Source: Hydractinia symbiolongicarpus (Eukaryota; Cnidaria; Hydrozoa; Anthoathecata; Hydractiniidae). Taken from it: a DNA stretch of 64,000 nt. How positions within the stretch are numbered: position 1 is the first letter of the stretch; each line of letters begins with the position of its first letter. Location of the stretch: the NCBI RefSeq assembly GCF_029227915.1, contig NC_079884.1, forward strand, positions 29,948,001 through 30,012,000, read 5' to 3'. This document shows, in pieces, positions 24,534-35,655 of the stretch. The notes under the pieces are model-generated. The model was not told where the DNA came from, did no database searches, and was given only the letters and a program-made list of their open reading frames with translations. A program made the translations under genes and the position numbers.

Positions 24534-26614
24534 TTGGAAATGAGTTTACTCACAGGGTACTTTCTTTGTATACATTCGACAATACGGGCCAAGCCCGGGA
24601 TTTACGGGAAATCGCGGGTTTTCGTTTACCGGCGATTAAACTTCCTTTATTCAGTGTCTCATCAAAAATGAAAACATTTCTGAAAACTACAAGTCTCATG
24701 CGTTTTAGTGGTAAAAAAATAATTTAAAAAATCGTTCGGGAAATGAGTTTACTCACAGGGTACTCTCTTTGTATACATTCGACTATACGGGCCAAGCCCG
24801 GGATTTACGGGAAATCGCGGGTTTTCGTTTGCCGGCGATTAAGCCACTTTCATTAAGCGTCTCATCAAAAATGAGAACATTTCTGAAAACTACAAGTCTA
24901 ATGCGTTTTAGTGGTGAAAAAATAATTTAAAAAATCGTTCGGGAAATAAGTTTACTCCCTGGGTACTTTCTTTGTATACTTTTGACTATACCGGCCGAGT
25001 CTGGGATTTACGGGAAATCGCGGCTTTTCGTTTGCCGGCGATTAAACTTCTTTCATTCAGCGTCTCATCAAAATTGAAAACATTTTTAAAAACTACAATT
25101 CTCATGGGCTTTAGTGGTGAAATAATAATTTAAAAAATCGTTTGGGAAATAAGTTTACTCCTTGGGTACTTTCTTTGTATACTTTTGACTATACGGGCCG
25201 AGTCCGGGATTTACGGGAAATCGCAGGTTTTCGTTTGCCGGCGATTAAACTTCTTTTATGCAGCGTCTCATCAAAAATGAAAACATTTTTGAAAACTACC
25301 AGTCTCATGCGTTTTAGTGGTGAAAAAATAAATTAAAAAATCGTTCGGGAAATGAGTTTACTCCAGGGTACTTTCTTTGTATACTTTTGACTATATGGGC
25401 CAAGCCCGGGATTTACGGGAAATCGCGGGTTTTTGTTTGCCGGCGATTAAACTTCTTTTATTCAGCATCTCATCAAAAATGAAATCATTTTTGAAAACTA
25501 CAAGTCTCATGCGTTTTAGTGGTGAAAAGATAATTTAAAAAATCGTTTTGGAAATGAGTTTACTCACAGGGTACTTTCTTTGTATACATTCGACAATACG
25601 GGCCAAGCCCGGGATTTACGGGAAATCGCGGGTTTTCGTTTGCCGGCGATTAAACCACTTTCATTAGGCGTCTCATCAAAAATAAAAACATTTCTGAAAA
25701 CTACAAGTCTCATGCGTTTTAGTGGTGAAAAAATAATTTAAAAAATCGTTCGGGAAATGAGTTTACTCCCTGGGTACTTTCTTTGCATACTTTTGATTAT
25801 ACGGGCCGAGTCCGGGGTTTACGGGAAATGGCGAGTTTTTGTTTGCCGGCGATTAAACTGCTTTTATTCAGCATCTCATCAAAAATAAAAACATTTTTAA
25901 AAACTACAAGTCTCATGCGTTCTAGTGGTGAAAAGATAATTTAAAAAATCGTTTTGGAAATGAGTTTACTCTCAGGGTACTTTCTTTGTATACATTCGAC
26001 TATACGGGCCAAGCCCGGGATTTACGGGAAATCGCGGGTTTTCGTTTGCCGGCGATTAAGCCACTTTCATTAAGCGTCTCATCAAAAATGATAACATTTC
26101 TGAAAACTACAAGTCTAATGCGTTTTAGTGGTGAAAAAATAATTTAAAAAATCGTTCGGGAAATGAGTTTACTCCCTGGGTACTTTCTTTGTATACTTTT
26201 GACTATACGGGCCGAGTCCGGGATTTACGGGAAATCGCGGCTTTTCGTTTGCCGGCGATTAAACTTCTTTTATTCAGCGTCTCATCAAAAATGAAAACAT
26301 TTTTAAAAACTACAAGTCTCATGGGCTTTAGTGGTGAAATAATAATTTAAAAAATCGTTTGGGAAATAAGTTTACTCCTTGGGTACTTTCTTTGTATACT
26401 TTTGACTATACGGGCCGAGTCCGGGATTTACGGGAAATCGCAGGTTTTCGTTTGCCGGCGATTAAACTTCTTTTATTCAGCGTCTCATCAAAAATGAAAT
26501 CATCTTTGAAAACTGCAAGTCTCATGCGTTTTAGTGGTGAAAAAATAATTTAAAAAATCGTTTTGAAAATGAGCTAACTCCCTGGGTACTTTCTTTGTAT
26601 ACTTTTGACTATTC

Positions 26615-26809
26615 AGAACTCGCACCACAAAGCATGGTCTATTAAGCGTATCTTATATTGCTTCTAAATTATGGGAGAAGCTTCCAAACTCTGTCCGAAA
26701 TGCCCCTTCGTTGTCTTTATTCCATCACGGGCTAAACACCATTCCGTTTATTCAGTGCAGTTGTCGTCTCTGTGCCACATATATTTGTAACGTAGGATAT
26801 AAGAATTAG
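26615..26809 (+). pseudogene. C-terminal remnant of LINE reverse-transcriptase ORF, copy 2
   Basis: Same 64-codon frame as copy 1, ending in TAG at 26807-26809. The only difference is codon 63, AAG (Lys) here against ACG (Thr) in copy 1. It holds the KLWEKLPNSVR motif and the cysteine-rich end. Catalytic polymerase and endonuclease parts are absent, so no function is expected. Confidence 0.8.
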
Positions 26810-26960
26810 CTTCTTATTATTATAATATAAATCTCCTATTTTTTTAAAATCTTTATTTTAGGACAGTCGATTTTAATTAGCCCAAGGCTAACAAATTTTT
26901 TTTTTTTTTTTTTTTTTAATTAATGTATTTAGCATGTTTTATTGTATATTGTATATCGAC

Positions 26961-26995
26961 TTTAAAGAAAGAATAAATAAAAATAAATAAATAAA
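26961..26995 (+). repeat. A-rich 3' tail of LINE copy 2
   Basis: After ATATCGAC come TTTAAAGAAAG and then AATAAATAAAAATAAATAAA-type sequence up to the satellite junction. This marks the 3' end of the retrotransposon and its orientation on the plus strand. The same tail ends copy 3 and is missing from copy 1. Confidence 0.85.
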
Positions 26996-29841
26996 TATGC
27001 GGGCCGAGTCCGGGGTTTACGGGAAATGGCGGGTTTTCGTTTGCCGGCGATTAAACTTCTTTTATTCAGCATCTCATCAAAAATGAAAACATTTTTGACA
27101 ACTACAAGTCTCAAGCGTTTTAGTGGTGAAAAGATAATTTAAAAAATCGTTTTGAAAATGAGTTTACTCACAGGGTACTTTCTTTGTATACATTCGACTA
27201 TGCGGGCCAAGCCCGGGATTTACGGGAAATCGCGGGTTTTCCTTTGCCGGCGATTAAACCTCTTTTATTCAGCGTCTCATCAAAAATAAAAACATTTTTG
27301 AAAACTACAAGTCTTATGCGTTTTAGTGGTGAAAAAATAATTTAAAAAATCGTTCTGGAAATGAGTTTACTCACAGGGTACTTTCTTTGTATACATTCGA
27401 CTATAAAGGCCAAGCCCGGGATTTACGGGAAATCGCGGGATTTCGTTTGCCGGCTATTAAACCACTTTCATTAAGCGTCTCATCAAAAATAAAAACATCT
27501 TTGAAAACTGCAAGTCTCATGCGTTTTAGTGGTGAAAAAATAATTTAAAAAATCGTGTTGGAAATGAGTTTACTCACAGGGTACTTTCTTTGTATACATT
27601 CGACTATACGGGCCAAGCCCGGGATTTACGGGAAATCGCGGGTTTTCGTTTGCCGGCGATTAAACCACTTTCTTTAAGCGTCTCATCAAAAATGAAAACA
27701 TTTTTGAAAACTACAAGTCTCATGCGTTTTAGTGGTGAAAAAATAATTTAAAAAATCGTTCGGGAAATGAGTTTACTCCCTGGGTACTTTCTTTGTATAC
27801 TTTTCACTACACGGGCCAAGTCCGGGATTTACGGGAAATCGTAGGTTTTCGTTTGCCGGCGATTAAACTTCTTTTATTCAGTGTCTCATCAAAAATGAAA
27901 ACATTTCTGAAAACTACAAGTCTCATGCGTTTTAGTGGTAAAAAAATAATTTAAAAAATCGTTCGGGAAATGAGTTTACTCACAGGGTACTCTCTTTGTA
28001 TACATTCGACTATACGGGCCAAGCCCGGGATTTACGGGAAATCGCGGGTTTTCGTTTGCCGGCGATTAAGCCACTTTCATTAAGCGTCTCATCAAAAATG
28101 AGAACATTTCTGAAAACTACAAGTCTAATGCGTTTTAGTGGTGAAAAAATAATTTAAAAAATCGTTCGGGAAATAAGTTTACTCCCTGGGTACTTTCTTT
28201 GTATACTTTTGACTATACCGGCCGAGTCTGGGATTTACGGGAAATCGCGGCTTTTCGTTTGCCGGCGATTAAACTTCTTTCATTCAGCGTCTCATCAAAA
28301 TTGAAAACATTTTTAAAAACTACAATTCTCATGGGCTTTAGTGGTGAAATAATAATTTAAAAAATCGTTTGGGAAATAAGTTTACTCCTTGGGTACTTTC
28401 TTTGTATACTTTTGACTATACGGGCCGAGTCCGGGATTTACGGGAAATCGCAGGTTTTCGTTTGCCGGCGATTAAACTTCTTTTATGCAGCGTCTCATCA
28501 AAAATGAAAACATTTTTGAAAACTACCAGTCTCATGCGTTTTAGTGGTGAAAAAATAAATTAAAAAATCGTTCGGGAAATGAGTTTACTCCAGGGTACTT
28601 TCTTTGTATACTTTTGACTATATGGGCCAAGCCCGGGATTTACGGGAAATCGCGGGTTTTTGTTTGCCGGCGATTAAACTTCTTTTATTCAGCATCTCAT
28701 CAAAAATGAAAACATTTTTGAAAACTACAAGTCTCATGCGTTTTAGTGGTGAAAAGATAATTTAAAAAATCGTTTTGGAAATGAGTTTACTCACAGGGTA
28801 CTTTCTTTGTATACATTCGACAATACGGGCCAAGCCCGGGATTTACGGGAAATCGCGGGTTTTCGTTTGCCGGCGATTAAACCACTTTCATTAGGCGTCT
28901 CATCAAAAATAAAAACATTTCTGAAAACTACAAGTCTCATGCGTTTTAGTGGTGAAAAAATAATTTAAAAAATCGTTCGGGAAATGAGTTTACTCCCTGG
29001 GTACTTTCTTTGCATACTTTTGATTATACGGGCCGAGTCCGGGGTTTACGGGAAATGGCGAGTTTTTGTTTGCCGGCGATTAAACTGCTTTTATTCAGCA
29101 TCTCATCAAAAATAAAAACATTTTTAAAAACTACAAGTCTCATGCGTTCTAGTGGTGAAAAGATAATTTAAAAAATCGTTTTGGAAATGAGTTTACTCAC
29201 AGGGTACTTTCTTTGTATACATTCGACTATACGGGCCAAGCCCGGGATTTACGGGAAATCGCGGGTTTTCGTTTGCCGGCGATTAAGCCACTTTCATTAA
29301 GCGTCTCATCAAAAATGATAACATTTCTGAAAACTACAAGTCTAATGCGTTTTAGTGGTGAAAAAATAATTTAAAAAATCGTTCGGGAAATGAGTTTACT
29401 CCCTGGGTACTTTCTTTGTATACTTTTGACTATACGGGCCGAGTCCGGGATTTACGGGAAATCGCGGCTTTTCGTTTGCCGGCGATTAAACTTCTTTTAT
29501 TCAGCGTCTCATCAAAAATGAAAACATTTTTAAAAACTACAAGTCTCATGGGCTTTAGTGGTGAAATAATAATTTAAAAAATCGTTTGGGAAATAAGTTT
29601 ACTCCTTGGGTACTTTCTTTGTATACTTTTGACTATACGGGCCGAGTCCGGGATTTACGGGAAATCGCAGGTTTTCGTTTGCCGGCGATTAAACTTCTTT
29701 TATTCAGCGTCTCATCAAAAATGAAATCATCTTTGAAAACTGCAAGTCTCATGCGTTTTAGTGGTGAAAAAATAATTTAAAAAATCGTTTTGAAAATGAG
29801 CTAACTCCCTGGGTACTTTCTTTGTATACTTTTGACTATGC
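26996..29841 (+). repeat. 203-bp satellite array between LINE copies 2 and 3
   Basis: 2846 bp, about 14 monomers (14 x 203 = 2842), with no other element. It includes the junction of the 3227-bp duplication near 27.88 kb. There the front of a CACTACACGGGCC monomer is joined to the back of an A monomer carrying CAGTGTCTC and GGTAAAAAAATAATTT. Monomers downstream repeat those that follow 24652. Confidence 0.95.
29837..29841 (+). other. Candidate target-site duplication TATGC, 5' side of LINE copy 3
   Basis: TATGC immediately precedes the LINE; the same five bases immediately follow it at 30224-30228. The uninterrupted monomer type reads GACTATGCGGGCC at this point, so one TATGC is extra. Copy 1 keeps the 5' repeat (2913-2917) and lost the 3' one by deletion; copy 2 has TATTC and TATGC. 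Five bases are short but within the range seen for non-LTR elements. Confidence 0.65.
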
Positions 29842-30036
29842 AGAACTCGCACCACAAAGCATGGTCTATTAAGCGTATCTTATATTGCTTCTAAATTATG
29901 GGAGAAGCTTCCAAACTCTGTCCGAAATGCCCCTTCGTTGTCTTTATTCCATCACGGGCTAAACACCATTCCGTTTATTCAGTGCAGTTGTCGTCTCTGT
30001 GCCACATATATTTGTAACGTAGGATATAAGAATTAG
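29842..30036 (+). pseudogene. C-terminal remnant of LINE reverse-transcriptase ORF, copy 3
   Basis: Same 64 codons as copy 2, with Lys at codon 63 and TAG at 30034-30036. The motif order is HGL, Y-x-A-x-KLW, LPNSVR, S-x(3)-F. The frame is undisturbed in all three copies, which reflects youth of the insertion and duplication rather than selection. No polymerase core is present. Confidence 0.8.
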
Positions 30037-30223
30037 CTTCTTATTATTATAATATAAATCTCCTATTTTTTTAAAATCTTTATTTTAGGACAGTCGATTT
30101 TAATTAGCCCAAGGCTAACAAATTTTTTTTTTTTTTTTTTTTTTTAATTAATGTATTTAGCATGTTTTATTGTATATTGTATATCGACTTTAAAGAAAGA
30201 ATAAATAAAAATAAATAAATAAA
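29842..30223 (+). mobile_element. 5'-truncated non-LTR retrotransposon (LINE), copy 3
   Basis: 382 bp, the best-preserved copy: C-terminal reverse-transcriptase frame (29842-30036), UTR with a 23-T run (30123-30145), A-rich tail to 30223, and TATGC on both sides. It is the tandem-duplication product of copy 2, exactly 3227 bp downstream, and not an independent insertion: flanks, truncation point and monomer position are the same. Confidence 0.9.
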
Positions 30224-30789
30224 TATGCGGGCCGAGTCCGGGGTTTACGGGAAATGGCGGGTTTTCGTTTGCCGGCGATTAAACTTCTTTTATTCAGCAT
30301 CTCATCAAAAATGAAAACATTTTTGACAACTACAAGTCTCAAGCGTTTTAGTGGTGAAAAGATAATTTAAAAAATCGTTTTGAAAATGAGTTTACTCACA
30401 GGGTACTTTCTTTGTATACATTCGACTATGCGGGCCAAGCCCGGGATTTACGGGAAATCGCGGGTTTTCCTTTGCCGGCGATTAAACCTCTTTTATTCAG
30501 CGTCTCATCAAAAATAAAAACATTTTTGAAAACTACAAGTCTTATGCGTTTTAGTGGTGAAAAAATAATTTAAAAAATCGTTCTGGAAATGAGTTTACTC
30601 ACAGGGTACTTTCTTTGTATACATTCGACTATAAAGGCCAAGCCCGGGATTTACGGGAAATCGCGGGATTTCGTTTGCCGGCTATTAAACCACTTTCATT
30701 AAGCGTCTCATCAAAAATAAAAACATCTTTGAAAACTGCAAGTCTCATGCGTTTTAGTGGTGAAAAAATAATTTAAAAAATCGTGTTGG

Positions 30790-33700
30790 AAATGAGTTTA
30801 CTCACAGGGTACTTTCTTTGTATACATTCGACTATACGGGCCAAGCCCGGGATTTACGGGAAATCGCGGGTTTTCGTTTGCCGGCGATTAAACCACTTTC
30901 TTTAAGCGTCTCATCAAAAATGAAAACATTTTTGAAAACTACAAGTCTCATGCGTTTTAGTGGTGAAAAAATAATTTAAAAAATCGTTCGGGAAATGAGT
31001 TTACTCCCTGGGTACTTTCTTTGTATACTTTTCACTACACGGGCCAAGTCCGGGATTTACGGGAAATCGTAGGTTTTCGTTTGCCGGCGATTAAACTTCT
31101 TTTATTCAGCGTCTCATCAAAAATGAAAACATTTTTGAAAACTACAAGTCTCATGCCTTTTAGTGGTGAAACAATAATTTAAAAAATCGTTCGGGAAATG
31201 AGCTAACTCCCTGGGTACTTTCTTTGTATACTTTTGACTATGCGGACCGTGTCCGGGGTTTACGGGAAATGGCGGGTTTTCGTTTGCCGGCGATTAAACC
31301 TCTTTTATTCAGCGTCTCATCAAAAATGAAAACATTTTTGAAAACTACAAGTCTCATGCGTTTTAGTGGTGAAAAGATAATCTAAAAAATCGTTTTGGAA
31401 ATGAGTTTACTCACAGGGTACCTTCTTTGTATTCATTCGACTGTACGGGCCAAGCCCTGGATTTACGGGAAATCGCGTGTTTTTGTTTGCCTGCGATTAA
31501 ACCACTTTCATTAAGCGTCTCATCAAAAATGAAAACATTTCTGAAAACTACAAGTCTCATGCGTTTTAATGGTGAAAAAATAACTTAAAAAATCGTTCGG
31601 GAAATGAGTTTACTCCCTGGGTACTTTCTTTGTATACTTTTGACTATACGGACCGAGTCCGGGATTTACCAGAAATCGCGGGTTTTCGTTTGCCGGCGAT
31701 TAAACTTCTTTTATTCAGCATCTCATCAAAAATGAAAACATTTTTAAAAACTACAAGTCTCATGGGCTTTAGTGGTGAAATAATAATTTAAAAAATTGTT
31801 TGGGAAATGAGTTTACTCCCTGGGTACTTTCTTTGTATACTTTTGACTATACGGGCCGAGCCCGGGATTTACGGGAAATCGCAGGTTTTCGTTTGCCGGC
31901 GATTAAACTTCTTTTATTCAGCGTCTCATCAAAAATGAAAACATTTTTGAAAACTACAAGTCTCATGCGTTTTAGTGGTGAAAAAATAATTTAAAAAATC
32001 GTTCGGGAAATGAGTTTACTCCCTGGGTACTTTCTTTGTATACTTTTCACTACACGGGCCGAGTCCGGGATTTACGGGAAATCGTAGGTTTTCGTTTGCC
32101 GGCGATTAAACTTCTTTTATTCAGCGTCTCATCAAAAATGAAAACATTTTTGAAAACTACAAGTCTCATGCCTTTTAGTGGTGAAAAAATAATTTAAAAA
32201 ATCGTTCGGGAAATGAGCTAACTCCCTGGGTACTTTCTTTGTATACTTTTGACTATGCGGGCCGCGTCCGGGGTTTACGGGAAATGGCTGGTTTTTGTTT
32301 GCCGGCGATTAAACCTCTTTTATTCAGCGTCTCATCAAAAATGAAAACATTTTTGAAAACTACAAGTCTCAAGCGTTTTAGTGGTGAAAAGTTAATTTAA
32401 AAAATCGTTCGGGAAATGAGTTTACTCCCTGGGTACTTTCTTTGTATACTTTTGATTATACAGGCCGAGTCCGGGGTTTAAGGGAAATGGCGGGTTTTCG
32501 TTTGCCGGCGATTAAACTTCTTTTATTCAGCATCTCATCAAAAATAAAAACATTTTTGAAAACTACAAGTCTCATGCGTTTTAGTGGTGAAAAGATAATC
32601 TAAAAAATCGTTTTGGAAATGAGTTTACTCACAGGGTACCTTCTTTGTATTCATTCGACTATACGGGCCAAGCCCTGGATTTACGGGAAATCGCGTGTTT
32701 TCATTTGCCTGCGATTAAACCACTTTCATTAAGCGTCTCATCAAAAATGAAAACATTTCTAAAAACTACAAGTCTCATGCGTTTTAATGGTGAAAAAATA
32801 ATTTAAAAAATCGTTCTGGAAATGAGTTTACTCACAGGGTACTTTCTTTGTATACATTCGACTATAAAGGCCAAGCCCGGGATTTACGGGAAATCGCGGG
32901 ATTTCGTTTGCCGGCTATTAAACCACTTTCATTAAGCGTCTCATCAAAAATAAAAACATCTTTGAAAACTGCAAGTCTCATGCGTTTTAGTGGTGAAAAA
33001 ATAATATAAGAAATCGTTCGGGAAATGAATTTACTCCCTGGGTACTTTCTTTGTATACTTTTGACTATACGGGCCAAGCCCGGGATTTACGGGAAATGGC
33101 GGGTTTTCGTTTGCCGGCAATTAAACTTCTTTTATTCAGAGTCTCATCAAAAATGAAATTATTTTTTAAAACTACAAGTGTCATGCGTTTTAGTGGTGAA
33201 AAGATAATTTAAAAAATCGTTTTGGAAATGAGTTTACTCACAGGGTACTTTCTTTGTATACATTCGACTATAAAGGCCAAGCCCGGGATTTACGGGAAAT
33301 CGCGGGATTTCGTTTGCCGGCTATTAAACCACTTTCATTAAGCGTCTCATCAAAAATAAAAACATCTTTGAAAACTGCAAGTCTCATGCGTTTTAGTGGT
33401 GAAAAAATAATATAAGAAATCGTTCGGGAAATGAATTTACTCCCTGGGTACTTTCTTTGTATACTTTTGACTATACGGGCCAAGCCCGGGATTTACGGGA
33501 AATGGCGGGTTTTCGTTTGCCGGCAATTAAACTTCTTTTATTCAGAGTCTCATCAAAAATGAAATTATTTTTTAAAACTACAAGTGTCATGCGTTTTAGT
33601 GGTGAAAAGATAATTTAAAAAATCGTTTTGGAAATGAGTTTACTCACAGGGTACTTTCTTTGTATACATTCGACTATACGGGCCAAGCCCGGGATTTACG

Positions 33701-35655
33701 GGAAATCGCGGGTTTTCGTTTGCCGGCTATTAAACCACTTTCTTTAAGCGTCTCATCAAAAATGAAAACATTTTTGAAAACTACAAGTCTCATGCGTTTT
33801 AGTGGTGAAAAAATAATTTAAAAAATCGTTCGGGAAATGAGTTTACTCCCTGGGTACTTTCTTTGTATACTTTTCACTACACGGGCCAAGTCCGGGATTT
33901 ACGGGAAATCGTAGGTTTTCGTTTGCCGGAGATTAAACTTCTTTTATTCAGCGTCTCATCAAAAATGAAAACATTTTTGAAAACTACAAGTCTCATGCCT
34001 TTTAGTGGTGAAACAATAATTTAAAAAATCGTTCGGGAAATGAGCTAACTCCCTGGGTACTTTCTTTGTATACTTTTGACTATGCGGACCGTGTCCGGGG
34101 TTTACGGGAAATGGCGGGTTTTCGTTTGCCGGCGATTAAACCTCTTTTATTCAGCGTCTCATCAAAAATGAAAACATTTTTGAAAACTACAAGTCTCATG
34201 CGTTTTAGTGGTGAAAAGATAATCTAAAAAATCGTTTTGGAAATGAGTTTACTCACAGGGTACCTTCTTTGTATTCATTCGACTGTACGGGCCAAGCCCT
34301 GGATTTACGGGAAATCGCGTGTTTTTGTTTGCCTGCGATTAAACCACTTTCATTAAGCGTCTCATCAAAAATGAAAACATTTCTGAAAACTACAAGTCTC
34401 ATGCGTTTTAATGGTGAAAAAATAACTTAAAAAATCGTTCGGGAAATGAGTTTACTCCCTGGGTACTTTCTTTGTATACTTTTGACTATACGGACCGAGT
34501 CCGGGATTTACCAGAAATCGCGGGTTTTCGTTTGCCGGCGATTAAACTTCTTTTATTCAGCGTCTCATCAAAAATGAAAACATTTTTAAAAACTACAAGT
34601 CTCATGGGCTTTAGTGGTGAAATAATAATTTAAAAAATTGTTTGGGAAATGAGTTTACTCCCTGGGTACTTTCTTTGTATACTTTTGACTATACGGGCCG
34701 AGCCCGGGATTTACGGGAAATCGCAGGTTTTCGTTTGCCGGCGATTAAACTTCTTTTATTCAGCGTCTCATCAAAAATGAAAACATTTTTGAAAACTACA
34801 AGTCTCATGCGTTTTAGTGGTGAAAAAATAATTTAAAAAATCGTTCGGGAAATGAGTTTACTCCCTGGGTACTTTCTTTGTATACTTTTCACTACACGGG
34901 CCGAGTCCGGGATTTACGGGAAATCGTAGGTTTTCGTTTGCCGGCGATTAAACTTCTTTTATTCAGCGTCTCATCAAAAATGAAAACATTTTTGAAAAGT
35001 ACAAGTCTCATGCCTTTTAGTGGTGAAAAAATAATTTAAAAAATCGTTCGGGAAATGAGCTAACTCCCTGGGTACTTTCTTTGTATACTTTTGACTATGC
35101 GGGCCGTGTCCGGGGTTTACGGGAAATGGCGGGTTTTTGTTTGCCGGCGATTAAACCACTTTTATTCAGCGTCTCATCAAAAATGAAAACATTTTTGAAA
35201 ACTACAAGTCTCAAGCGTTTTAGTGGTGAAAAGTTAATTTAAAAAATCGTTCGGGAAATGAGTTTACTCCCTGGGTACTTTCTTTGTATACTTTTGATTA
35301 TACGGGCCGAGTCCGGGGTTTAAGGGAAATGGCGGGTTTTCGTTTGCCGGCGATTAAACTTCTTTTATTCAGCATCTCATCAAAAATAAAAACATTTTTG
35401 AAAACTACAAGTCTCATGCGTTTTAGTGGTGAAAAGATAATCTAAAAAATCGTTTTGGAAATGAGTTTACTCACAGGGTACCTTCTTTGTATTCATTCGA
35501 CTATACGGGCCAAGCCCTGGATTTACGGGAAATCGCGTGTTTTCATTTGCCTGCGATTAAACCACTTTCATTAAGCGTCTCATCAAAAATGAAAACATTT
35601 CTGAAAACTACAAGTCTCATGCGTTTTAATGGTGAAAAAATAATTTAAAAAATCG
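30790..35655 (+). repeat. 2842-bp (14-monomer) tandem duplication
   Basis: Bases 30790-32813 recur at 33632-35655. Matched landmarks: GACCGTGTCCGG at 31246 and 34088, TATTCATTCGACTGTACGG near 31432 and 34274, and the monomer start at 31800 and 34642, all 2842 apart. The left macro-copy has this stretch once (about 3.6-5.65 kb), so the duplication postdates the macro-duplication. Between the copies lie two 406-bp dimers (32815-33626). Confidence 0.88.
32815..33626 (+). repeat. 406-bp dimer, two copies
   Basis: An A monomer with GACTATAAAGGCC and CCGGCTATTAAACC, then a monomer with CCGGCAATTAAACTTC, CAGAGTCTC and AGTGTCATGCG, are repeated at offset 406. The left macro-copy near 3.47-3.83 kb has this dimer once. 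Confidence 0.9.

Larger units (their letters stand above)
3265..26614 (+). repeat. 203-bp satellite array, central segment
   Basis: About 115 monomers without interruption between LINE copies 1 and 2. Bases 3.3-16.4 kb mostly alternate type A and type B, with a distinct B variant reading GTCCGGGGTTTACGGGAAATGGCGGG and TTTTTGTTTGCC plus CAGCATCTC. Bases 17-25 kb are richer in B-type monomers (ATCGCAGG with TTATGCAGCG; GCGGCTTTT with TTCATTCAGCG). Local amplified units are listed separately. I examined it for anything not satellite and found none: no insertion, no change of orientation, only single-base changes and indels of a few bases. Open frames of 60-100 codons recur but are by-products of the monomer. 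Confidence 0.97.
26615..26995 (+). mobile_element. 5'-truncated non-LTR retrotransposon (LINE), copy 2
   Basis: 381 bp with the complete 3' end: reverse-transcriptase C-terminal frame (26615-26809), an AT-rich UTR with a 22-T run (26896-26917), and an A-rich tail of AATAAAT-type units (about 26961-26995). The 3' flank TATGCGGGCC (26996 on) and the 5' flank GACTATTC rebuild a single B-type monomer once the element is removed. The 5' flank reads TATTC where copies 1 and 3 read TATGC, a point change after insertion. A simple-repeat 3' tail and severe 5' truncation are typical of target-primed reverse transcription. Confidence 0.9.
24652..27878 (+). repeat. 3227-bp tandem duplication, first copy (contains LINE copy 2)
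   Basis: About 14 monomers plus the LINE fragment. Every landmark is repeated 3227 bp later: CAGTGTCTC at 24652 and 27879, the monomers at 25142 and 26359 at 28369 and 29586, the LINE at 26615 and 29842. The copies are almost identical; the LINE copies differ by one T in the homopolymer and one base in the 5' flank. Confidence 0.93.
27879..31105 (+). repeat. 3227-bp tandem duplication, second copy (contains LINE copy 3)
   Basis: Begins in the middle of a chimeric monomer at about 27879 and follows 24652-27878 base for base apart from scattered differences. At about 31108 it reads CAGCGTCTC with CATTTTTGAAAAC, so the array resumes its original order there. Monomer-internal junctions of this kind are expected from unequal crossing-over between aligned monomers. 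Confidence 0.9.
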
